NCBI GenBank assembly: GCA_037576195.1
Contig: CM075104.1
Coordinates: 10,680,211 to 10,744,210, forward strand
Length of the DNA: 64,000 bases
DNA from: Phytoseiulus persimilis
Lineage: Eukaryota > Arthropoda > Arachnida > Mesostigmata > Phytoseiidae
Direction of reading: 5' to 3'
Shown: positions 50,601 through 62,600 of the stretch, in pieces
Numbering within the stretch: position 1 is the first letter of the stretch
Layout: each line of letters begins with the position of its first letter
Translations under genes and position numbers: made by a program
The notes under the pieces: generated by a model
Told to the model about the DNA's origin: nothing
What the model saw: the letters and a program-made list of their open reading frames with translations, nothing else
Databases searched by the model: none

Positions 50601-53600
50601 TCCTAGCTCTGATCACAGTCGACCAATCATCACAGAGTCTGTGATGGATGTATGAATGTACCGCGTTTTCTCAGTTCCGATGGAGCTCGGATATCATTTT
50701 TCGACGAGTACCTCAATCCAGGCATATTTCCATGGGTTCATCGATAAAGTTTGTTGAATGATGTCTCGAGTTCCAATTCATCGTATTCCCTTTACCCACG
50801 GAGTGATCCAGTTTCTGCTGTCTGACCCGAAGACAGTCAAGCGCAGTCCGTGCGATTTTCCCTCCCTTCTCCCCCTCTCCCCCGACTCTGATTTCGTCAC
50901 TCGGTGGTTGTATTCCTCTCGTCCGGTGGGAAGGAATAAAACAGGAGGAGAAGAAAACGGGAAAGTTCCAGGTTTGGCGGAGCTCAACGAATCTCAAACC
51001 TAGTGACCATCCAGGATTTCCGTTCTTGTCTGTCGCGGTTGTTCGTTTTGCTATTTCCGTTGACAGGCGTTGTTTCATCATCTCCTTTCTTTGTTACTGC
51101 TCGAGATAATTGGTTCCTCAAGGTTGGTCGCTGCTGGCGCCTTTGTTGCCGCCACCGACACCGCCGCGGCGACCACGACCAGCCAATTAATGATTGCGGC
51201 TCGCTGTGGCGGCGGCAGCAACAACATCAGCAGCTGCCGTTCAGAGTTGAGCAAGAACATGGCGTGCTCGACCACAGTTCCCCGTTAACTGGTTAGCTCA
51301 ACGACTGGCTATGTGGACTTGTTTGCTCGACCATTTTCGCGCCTGCTTGTTCCCTTCATTCGCTGTCTTAGTTGTGGTGTTGGTGAGCGGATTGGAGGAT
51401 GGAGGAAGGGAGGGGGGGGGGGGAGGAAAGAGTAACAGCCCGGGAGCGACGCGGAGCAAGTTGCGGTGCGAGCAGTGCCATAAAAAAGCAAACGTTGCGT
51501 GGCGGAACGTCGTCCGGCTCGCTCGATGGCTTGCTGGTTTCGGAAGACTTCTGGCCTGCTCGTGGGGAAGCCGCGGCGTCCGAGAGAGCTCGCCGGCAAC
51601 AGGCATCCCGCCACGCCGGCTCCAGTGCTGAGAGAGACAAAATGACAGCGCAGACCGACCGTGATAACAACGAACCCGGAGCTTCATTTGCGCGTCCGCC
51701 TGCTTGCCTGGTCGGCTTGCGTCTGCCGCCTACATATCCTGATGTCGTTCCCGTGTTTGCATCCGCCACCACTACTGTGCCCGATGAGCCTGGGAGCATG
51801 CGGCAGTGGCTCCCGCTGAGGCTGCACGCTGTTGGTTTGCCACGTCTCGATCTTCCGCCTCGCCACGAGTCGACTCGGATTTTCGGGCAGCCGATTATTG
51901 CCGATCCGGATACCACCATCCGTTGTTGTGCCCTCCCCCTGCATAGTACTCAGTGTCAGCTAGTGCATCGGTACCGTGAGGCCACGACTCAGGCCCAAGT
52001 CTGCGGCATCGGCTGCGTCCAGATGGAATTATGACCGATGTTGTCGACTTAACAGCTTGTTTGATGAGTTGACGCCCGCATGCCGCCGCAGAAGGCTGCC
52101 ATCGCCCCACGCGAATACCAGTTATGTGCTCCTGAGACTCGGTTCAGGCGCCAACAAAAGTGAACTATTAGGACATGGCCTCGGGCCGATTCGCAGAGAG
52201 AAATTTTTATGCCCCGCTCGGCCTCGGTGATCGAACGTTCAGGATCGCGCTCCAGCGAGTTTGAGGTTTGTCGACACCTGGCTGACGTTGTTCCTGTTGT
52301 TTCCCCCTTTCCAGGTTTCTGGACTCGGGTTCAGGCCCCTTGTTTTTTTTATTCGAAAGACGCTCGAAGGAAGCTTGACCTCAGATTTTCGCAAGAGAAG
52401 TTCGTCGTTTGCGTTGCGTGCGACCCGGGCTCCGGTCCGAAGAACAAGCCAATACGTGATGGCAGGCGGAATGTGCGAGTCCCAATAACCGTGCTCAAGC
52501 GAAGCAGGAGGGAGGATTTCACCGTAATTGGTGGGCTCCGAGATCAATGAGTACTTGGGAACAACTTTTTCGCCATGTCTCTGGCTGACACGGGTTCATA
52601 TCGTTCCTCCCATTCAGTGAGCTATTTCATACAGAAAGCCTCTATTGAAAGTAACACAATGTACAGAGTAACTGGGAGAAGGAAGCCTGCGGAGGGAACG
52701 TCGGTCGGGGGCGGAAGAGCGAAAGTCGGATGAACGTAATCGCAAGATCGCATTGAGTGGTCAGTCGGCTTGTTCTTTTGTTCGAACCAAACTGGTTCGA
52801 TCGGACGTTTCGATGACATCGATGACAGCTTCTCCTGATCGGCTGAGCCCGGTTGTTCCTGCCGACCCAATGATATTACTGCCAGCAGAACCAGTCGATA
52901 AAGGACTTGTGGTCGCCAGTAGCGTTTCATTGGGGCGACTGGAGCCGCGAGGATGTGTGTCGATTCCGCAGACATTCTTCGAAACAGCGCGAAAAAACTC
53001 CAGAAGCCCTTGTCGGTTCGAGCTCACAGGGTTCGGAGAGGAATAACGTGGCGGGATAACGTGGAATCTTAATAACAATCATCCCCGCACGAAGCTCACC
53101 TCTCCGGAGGGAACGATTCCGACCTGACCGAACCCTTCAAGGGACTCTCCCGATGTCAACACGTATCGCCTACTTTCTGTGCGAGCCCCGACGGAAGCAA
53201 TAAGCCGAAGAATCGTCGTCATTGCACACGAAATGATTCGGAGGCTCTGAGACATTTCCGACGACAACGACTCTAGAGCTGTTTCGATAATAGCGCGCTG
53301 GCGTCTTCAAATTTCGATCGTCCTCAAGGAGCGGTGACGGGAACGCTCCTTATCGGAAACACTGACAGAAGCCATCGATTGTGTCTTAATTCAGAATCGG
53401 AAAGTTATTTCTGGCACTTTGTCGTCGTGCGGAAATCTACGAGGAAGAAAACGTTTTGTCACGCTCGAAATAACCCCACACAGGCGAACTGGCGTGCAAC
53501 GCCTGATCGCGACTGATACGCAAAGCGCATTCGCCGTGCGCGAATTTTCTTAATTATCTGATGCAGCAGACGTTATCAGCAGCCGTTCTGATGGAATCCG

Positions 53601-56600
53601 CGATGCGTTCAGAGGCAGTTATTTCTGTTTCGACGGAAGCCGCGAGCTGGAATCGGCGCGGGAACGGAGTCAGGAGAGCGAAAGCGACAAAAAGCCCAAC
53701 GAAAAGGAAAATCAGAAATCATTTACGCGTTCCACCCGACTGAGCAGCATTTGTTGCTGTCGGCGACGATGTTAGCGTTGTTGAACGTGGACAAGGAGTC
53801 ATAAAAGAGGGAGCGTTTTATTGGTCTTGCTCTGAGTGATCTCGCGACTCGGTCCAGCCAGACAACAACTGCTCGAGGGGCGGATGCGAGGCCCGCCGTC
53901 CGGACACCGCGACCCGAATGTCACTCGAGGTTTGCGAGATTGTCCTAGAAGCAGTCCCCGACCAGCTTCAAAGGGTTCCTTCGCTCGGTCACTAGATCAG
54001 CTGCTCGCGAAGCTGTTTGGCACACAAGGCTCGCCGCCGGAAGTCGATATGGCGATGCTATATCCTTTTCGGAAACGGAAAGTCCATTCTATTCGAGCCA
54101 TCTCTTCCGTCTTCGCATCTCATCTTGGCGTCCGCTTCCCCCGAATACGTTGTTGCTTAATCGTATATTTTCCTCTCCCCCCAATCCGTGTCGCGTAAAA
54201 CGCGTCGGCGACACGCTCGATGCCGGCATTGGCGTCAGCAACAGCAGCGAGTCGGTAAAGGGCGGCGTCTCGAACGACAGAGCCGCCGGTTCGGGGATGG
54301 ACACACGACGAACTGCTCAAAACAAACAGCACCGAACATCGCTTGAGCAAGTAAGACAAGAAGACGGACTGAGCAAGCTGACAGTAATCCGTTTTGGAAA
54401 AAGGACGGGGCGAGAAGGAGTGGGAGGGTCGCAGCGCGGCGAGACAAGGCACCAACAGAACGAAGGAGAAGAAACAAAGGAGAACAAAGAGGAGCAGAAA
54501 GGACAACAGCGGTTCCGTCTCGCTCCGTTTGTTCGTAGTCGGCGGCCCGCTCGCCCACCAGCGAATCTTTTTCTCTGGTCTCGGGTATTTTTTTCCTCCA
54601 TTTTCTTGCGGTTGTCTCTTAATACAGCTAAGTACTCGGCGTTGTCCTGAGCCCGACCTTGTTTATAAACGATCCTGGGCATAGTGAACCACCGTGTCGT
54701 TCAGACGTTTCAATCGACAGTAGCACTCGTACTCTTCGCCAGGATCAAACACACCTCCGAGAGAGTATTTGGAGGAAGTTTGGCCCGCGATCATCACGCG
54801 AACTATCGAAAGCGTGAAGTCGAATCTGTTATTTTCCCTTCTCTCGCGAGATCTCCCCAAAGTTTCCATCGGGGGAGACTCAGATTCGGTATTATCGCAG
54901 CTACCATTACCTAGATGGGCGCGATCACACGAAGAAAGAGGAGCGGACTCGTTGCGGGCCTCGAACCGCGAGTGTAAGCCGGAGTTCGAGCAGAGTTTCA
55001 GGCGGCCCGTAACGGAGCAGGCAACTAAGTCCCTGAGCGCTTTCGGTCGCTTCCATTCGGAACTTGGCTTCTCCGCCGGCCCTACAGAGGAATGCAGCAG
55101 GACCTGGACTCGGAACTGAGCTTTACTATCGTTATTGAGTTTGCTCCCTGGTCGGTTGTCACCGAAAGGCTAGCGCGCATACCCTCGACTTTTTCTGGCA
55201 ACCGCTCTTCCCGTCTCCTCAAATCCTAGCTCATGGCTGCCCATTACGTTTGTCCTCTCCTCCGTTTTCTCTCAAGAGTTTCGCTAATCCGTTATCTCTT
55301 CACTTCTTCTTCTCATTTTCAGTTTGATTTCAATCGAGCTCACTTCCTTCCTGAACCCCTCGTCCCCTCCAGCCCGACCCTTCCTCGGCCCAGAGAGACC
55401 CCCGTCCCCCACGTCTCAGTTATCTCACTTCGTCATCCATCGCTCCGAGTTTCCCGTTTTCCTCTGGCCCGAGTGCTCTCCAGCAGGCCTCTGCTCCAGC
55501 TCTATCCGCCGGAACTCAACTCGACCCGGAGTCAGCTCCCTGCTCTCCCTACGCTGCCCTTCAAAGTCGATGGTGGAGCGGTTTCCCGCCGAAAACCGAT
55601 GAGAACAAGGCCGGAAAAGCTCCGTCGCCTTCATCCCCGTTGGCCTCGCCTCTAGTGCGACGCCGGAACCGTGCGGGGAGATGCGCGACGACGGTTCGAG
55701 CTAGCGGACATCGGGAGAAGGACGAGCCTGGCAGAAACTGTCCATTTTGACGCATGAATGTCAGCTGGAGTCGCCGAGGCGGTGGCACGAGCGAAGGCAG
55801 GATGAAGGACGAGAAGAAGAACAAGCTCGTGATGGGAACTTATGGGGGAGCTATGTTCTGCAAGATGTCATGACAATGGCAGGCGTCCAGGCGCGTCGGC
55901 GGACAGGCGAAAGGCCCGCCGGCAGCTCGGTCAACCTTCCAACCAGCGATCGGTTGGGCGCAAATTGGAATCGACCGAATCGTGTGTCTCGTCACGCTTG
56001 CCAGGCCACAATTCTGATGGACACGGTGGTCGGTGGGCCAACAGTCCAGCCTTCAAGTGACAAGGACATTGTGTGATAGAATGGGAAGACCGTGGGCCGC
56101 GGGCACTACCGAGCGTCACGGGACCGGAGGTCTTTCGGTGTCAAATTCAGCCTGAAGCCGAACATCCGACTCCCGCACGATAGGACATTGTCTAGGACTC
56201 TGGCGCCGAGCACCACGTTGCAGCCACGCATCGCAAGACGGGGTCACGAGCCCCCGTTCTGAATTTTTTCGTTCAGGTATCATCTACAAAGATGAGACAG
56301 TTTTTAGGACAACTACAACGGACGCCGCACACGGTACATCGGGCGTGATAGGTCGGGGCGGGCTCTCGGAGCACAAAAACCCGCGGCCCGTCCCCCACAA
56401 TGCGATGAGCAGGAAACGACGGGAGGAAGAAATCTCAATAAATCAATTGTTCCATTTTTCATCGCTGGACAAGTCGGAGACAATTCACGCTCAGACGAAG
56501 AGGACAGGCGGGAAAAATGTGGCAGCTGTCTCCCTCCGACGGAATCGGGACTCACCTCGATTCGTCCCTCGGACGCTCAGCTCGTCGGACGGAGCCCCCG

Positions 56601-59600
56601 CGACACTTGCCCGAGACTGAGACCTGGAAGTTCCCCGGGAGTCGGCGGAACATTGCTCACCGAGCGTCTAGCAGACGAAGACCGCGAGCTACCGGACCGG
56701 AACGCCCGTGACGATCTTCAAGCCCGTAGGAGTTCGTCGATGAGCGCGGGAAAAAAAAGGGACTCGGCCAGAGTGAGCCGCGCGTGCTTGAAATGCTGCG
56801 AAGTGAACTTTTCAGCATTGGACTAACTTGAGCGCTTGCGTCTGACACATATTGTATAACTGTCATGGCGCTTCAGCGAACAAGTGAGTCGACTGCGAGA
56901 CGAAGAGAATATGAGAGGATGAGTTTATTCCTGGGGGCTCTGACGGCTCAGTTTTTCCCCGCATCCCGCCGCGGCTTTCTACTCCGAACTTTCTCCCCTA
57001 GCAGTGTGAAGACAGCATCTCCAGTTTTCGAGATCTGACTTATTGCCAGGGTGCGGGTGTTTCGCTTGGATCGGGCGCGAGTTTTTGTCACATCTTCGAC
57101 ACCCACACTCCGGGTTGGATTTTATGACGTTTTTCACGACTGATGTTTGCGTCTGGTGCGCCTTCTGTCGCAGTTCTTCTCTCCTCGGCACTCGCCCGGA
57201 GAAACGACAGCGCATGAACACACGAGGATGGACTCGACCAGAGGCCGATATTTGATCGCGTAGAGCCAGTGTCGTTTCCGGCCAACGCGAGTAACAGCGG
57301 ACGGAAGATGTCCTCTGTCGATTGTTCATTTGTTTGCTTGTTGGCGAGAGCATAGAAATAGTCTCATTAGGATTCTGTCCACAAGTCGCTGTGGATTCGA
57401 GTTTGCTGATACGGAAACGTCACTCGTCCCAGCCGGCGGGCCCCCAAATTCAACAAGCCGCCACCGCCGCCGCCGACTCCGTTGAAACTGAGCTCTCGGA
57501 GCGGCCGACCGACGCACGGGCCGAGGCGATGTTTGTTCAACGCCAGCAGCTTACTCGAAGTGTCTCCGTCGCATCGCGGCGGTTATTTCAAACTATTGAC
57601 TCGAGCGTTGCCCGATGTCAATCCACGAACAGATCTCGCGCCGACGCAGGATGTTGACACGGGCCGCCCACGTCGGAGGGTTGATATGTTTAGATATATA
57701 TTAGGTTTTTCTTCCGCAGTCTCCCAGCCGGCCATCCATCGACATCCAGTGTCGCGTGCCACGCAGCCAAGGGCTCGTCGTTTATTGTTCGGGCATGTCG
57801 AGCATCGTATGCGCGACCAGCTTTCGCATTGGCAGGCGAGTGGCAGCACCGATTTTATGCACTACGATGAGCTTGGGCACCGATAAATCTATCGGCGTCA
57901 GCGGGGAGGAACCGACCAACGGAGGATGAAATTTCGAGCGTTCGGAAAAACCGGAAATATCGCTCCGTGGAGCTTCCTAGGAACCGATTCCCTGGAAGCA
58001 CACAGGACTGTTCCAAGAATATCCTGGTTCCCTGCTGCGCCCTGCTGCCGCTGTCATTGTTCTGCTCCCTCGGGGTACAGCTGTGATGAGGCGATTTGGA
58101 ACGAGGTTTCAATCTTGTGCGTCCATTGAATTCATCGGCGGAAACTTCGGCCCGCGCTCCGATTATAATCGGATATTCATCCGCTCAGAGTTTCCGCCGA
58201 CCGGATACAGCAATGCCACAGACGATATCCTGCTCCCATCTAGATGGCAAACACGCGGGGCCCGTCAGCAAGGGATCCTTGAGACTAAAGACCCGACCAT
58301 CCTCACGGAGGATGGGGAATCCGCTCTTGCTCGACAGTCGCCTGAGACGGCTCCTCAAGCCGTGCAATCAGCAACTCAGATGAGGACGCGGCGGCCATTC
58401 TGGCAGCTGAAGCGGCGGGGCGGAAATTCACTGGGGCGCGCAGTTTCAAAAGGCGTCGCAATCGGCGGGGCCGAGGGACGGTTTCGCACTGAACGGTGCG
58501 CAAACTCCGGTCAAAACGCTTTTTCCCACTCTCGTCGCTGTCAAAAAAAAAATGCGAACCTCCCGAAGCGTGCTCGACGTGTGCGATATTTGCGTACCGG
58601 TGTACGACCGAGCGCGTCGCCCGCCGGTGGGCGTCAACTTTTACCCGAACGCACTCAAACAAAGATATCCGGGCATGAGCAAGCTCACGGCGCACCTATA
58701 TTTCATACATGGAGGAGCGCAGACATGGGAATAGAAGTCACTCGCTCCCATCCCACCAGAGTGAATAACCACGGGCCCAACAATAGCGCGACATTTGCAT
58801 TTCTAGCACGCCATGAGAGAGATGCATGACAGCTAGAAACGGACTGCCGCGCACTGTATTGGAACGTGCCTTTAGATTCCTCTGCCATTCGGTAATTTCT
58901 CCTACGGCTCTGGCCATCATCGTCTATGCGTCCTGAAACCCAACGGGCTAATACGGCATTGTCCATCATTTTCTCCTCTTCATTCTCATTTTGCCGCGGA
59001 AGCGATCGGGAGACGCTCATTGGCGAAGAATGACGACAGAGGAATCTGTCTCGAGGAATTATCGGCAATCGAACAAAACTCAGCGGAGGGAAAAATCGGG
59101 AATGGCTTCGCACTCGAGTGAACAAAGGTACGGTGTTGGTCGGAGTTGTCGCGAGCAGGACGTACGTGGAGTTTCGGGAAAGATTCCCGAAAGCAAACAA
59201 ATGCTCAAGAGCGACAACTCGCGCAGTGGATCTCGCGCAACTCCTGAAAAATCGTGCCGTAGACTTCGCCGTTCTTACCGTCCCACGCTGTCATTCTTAG
59301 ATGAATTCCAGGTGAGGCTCCCCATCCGTGAAATATCGACTGAGATGATCCGTTCCCGATATTCCACTTTCGTGCTCCGTGCTTGGACACGCTCCAGCTC
59401 GAGTCGGACGCACTTGTTTTCCATCCATCTCTTTGCAGGATTGTGGAACGAAATGTACACGCCGAGTGTCTATAGAACCGTCTGCGTCGAGACGCGAGCA
59501 CTCGCACAATCAAAGGAGTCCGGTCGCCGGTTTGGAGCCTCCACTGACAATGACATGGGATGAACTCAAATGTCAGGCATGGGAGTGAGAGCCCAGCTGG

Positions 59601-62600
59601 CCCCGACTCCAGATGACCTCTGGACCGATGCCCTGACAGCCAAGGTGTTCACTCTGCTTGAAATTCGGAGCGGTGTACGATCGCTCGAATCAGAACAGGA
59701 CTCGTTCGAAGCCGCGGAGATATCATTCATTATTTTTTCATCTAGAACGGCCCGCAAGCTCGGAGGAAGTGAACGAAATTCCCGAATTCTCCTCGAGTCT
59801 CGAGGACGAGGCGGTCATTGGAATTGACAAACTATGAACTTCTAGCGAGCCATGGCCATCGGCCCGGATGGATTGCCTCAACTGAATCGTGTTCCATCTT
59901 TCTTGATGTTCCCAGACAGGGACAATCGAATTTAGCGACCAGGCCCAAATTATCCGTGAAAACTGATATCTTCTCCGTTAATCTCCGAAGAAGAATCTTC
60001 ATCACGACGGCGACGACAGTTCGACGGCGAACACCTTGAGCTTGAGTGAAAGTTTGATTCTGACCTCGGATCCGTGATCGGGAGAATCTATCTTTGTGCG
60101 GCGTGAACGCAGGCGAGGTGAGGGAAAACTGGCGGGGGTACCAGGACTCGGAATGTGTCCCGAGAACTTCGGACACATTCTCCCGCCTCCTCCAGGTCGA
60201 CCCTCCCCCCGAATCCCAACCCCAGGTTTGGTGCATCCATCATGAGCTCCAATGATGGTAGGTGTGCATCTTGACGGATATCGTCGCCGAACGACTGCCG
60301 GAGTTCCGGTTCTGGCGGACAACGGACTGAACTGCTACCCAGAAGCCATGGATGCGATCAGATAACAATGCGAAAATCTGACTCTCAGATTGAAACTCGC
60401 ATTCGTCGGCTTCCAAATGACGTGTTATGCTGGGAGCCCCGACGATTTTGACGGCGTCCATTCATCTCGCAGTCATTGTACTTTATTCAGAGTAAATGAT
60501 GCGCGCATTTCATGATGCATCCGTCGTCTACAAAGAGTCTCGACAAGTTGTTACCGCCATCTCCCCCTTTGTCGTTCTTGCTGCTGTCGTCGTTCCTGGT
60601 AGTAACAACGTCAATGGCAACAACAACAACGGCACAACAACAACAAAAAAAATAGAAATGAGGCGAGGGTGGTGGACCCCGCCTCTCGAATCCCTCACAA
60701 TGGGAGTAGTAAGCGGATGGCAACCGTCACCACCCCACGAAGAGGATGGCAGCAACGTCAACGAGCTCGACAACGATAACAACAACGGCAACAACCGGCA
60801 GAGTTATAGCGGGAATGCTGAGCTATGATGCCGCACTCGGTAATAAAACGCCAGAGTTGCCGTGGTTTCCTTCTCCTATCCTCCCTTTAGGACGCGATTT
60901 CCTGCAGAAGAGGCGTCGCTGTGGAGAGGGGGAAAGCGTTGAAAAATCGGGACCGATGTTTCCTGCGTAAAGATTCCGTTTTCGTGGGTTTGTGAACTAA
61001 TGAATGGGCGAGCGCCGCTGACCGAGCCAAGTGCGTCATGAATTATTTCTGAACCCGTCGGAAGCCATCGAACGGCTGTTCCTTGTAGACACTTGACTTC
61101 TATGACCACCAACGTAAACGCCGCTCTCCAGCTTTCCCCTCTCCCCCGGGAATCTTTCGTAGCAACGTCCTGGAAACCTCTCCATGGCCTTCAAGAGCGA
61201 TCGGGAATGAGCGGAATCTCCTCGTCTGGCTCACGGATTCGCCTTCAACATCCCGAGGAGATGTCTTTTGATCCCAGAGGAGCGGCGGAATTCTGCTTCC
61301 AATCGATGGCGTCGTCCGCTGCGTGGACTGTGGCCTGTCTGAATCCCGGGAATGGAAGTGACATTCCCGCGATAATTATCAATCGGCCGAGAATCGAGCT
61401 CGGGTTCAGTCCCATCCCAGGAGACGGCAAAACAGAGGGAGCTCCGCTCGGAGTCGCGGGGCCTGGAGACGAACGTAACGGTCAACCCGTCGACTTTGCG
61501 GTCGGAGCTGGCGTCGGTACGTGAGAAACCCGACCGAAGAACGATCTGGTTCGCCCTAAACCGCGTCGTATTTTCAGGCTCAGGCTGAATACGGTCCTGG
61601 GCTCAACGAGCCCTGAACTATCGTCGATGGACCACCTCCGACGACGACACACAGTCGGAGAGATTCGGGGCGAGATTATTCTCGCCCCAGTTCGAATGAT
61701 TTGAATGATGTTTGCGCGGCTCGTTGCCGATCTAGAAAGTAGTCGATGTGTCGGAGGGAGTCGGATGCAAGCCGGGAAGAGCGAGCGGAGTTTTTTGTAC
61801 GCGACTCCTTGTACTCCGAAGCTCATTTCCTATCTCTGCGGAGACGTCGTCGCCGGGCACTGAGGGAGCGAAGAAATTAGGAGGCTCCAAGTCTTTGACA
61901 CTGTCTGCCTTGAAGCGTAAAAACTCGTCCTTGCGCGGAGGCTGGAAACACGCTCGGAGCCGGAACGCCAGGTGAGAGAAATTCGGTTGACGACATGAAT
62001 CGTTTTCGAGGACTCCTTGCCTAGAAGCTAAGGATTTATTCCGCCGAGAACCCCGTCTAAAGGATATACCGGTTCGGAGATTGCCGAAAATCTCGCAATG
62101 TCACGGATCAGTTGTGCCGAACAACACACTATCACCGCACGGAGCTTCAACGGTCGTCAACGGAAAAATCCGGGGAGCCACTGCAAGACGCGCTGAGCGA
62201 CGGCTCGAACAGGCCCGAAAAGTAAAATTCCGGCGCTTGGACCTTGAAGAAGTGCCTCCGAGCATTCTGTAGCAAAGAGCCCCGCGAAAGGAACTCGACG
62301 TTAATTATTAGCGAAGGCGTAAAGTAGCCATGGCCGTCCCGACTGTCGTGTTCCGCCCGATGTCGTCTGTTTTCGGGTAGCGGCTGCCACAACGACTACC
62401 AGCGACAAGCAACACTGCCGTGTGTCGAGGGTTCAGGTCACTCAGGTTTTTCCCCCGAACGAGGCTCCAGCCCAGAGTACTTCTCGCGCGTGTTCCAGCA
62501 CTGCCTCGATCTCCGGCCAGCTCTCGGCGCGGCGTCGATCGGCGGTAAAGAAACGGTTTAGCGGAACTTTTCTCAGGCTCGTTTTCCTCTTCGGAAAGAC

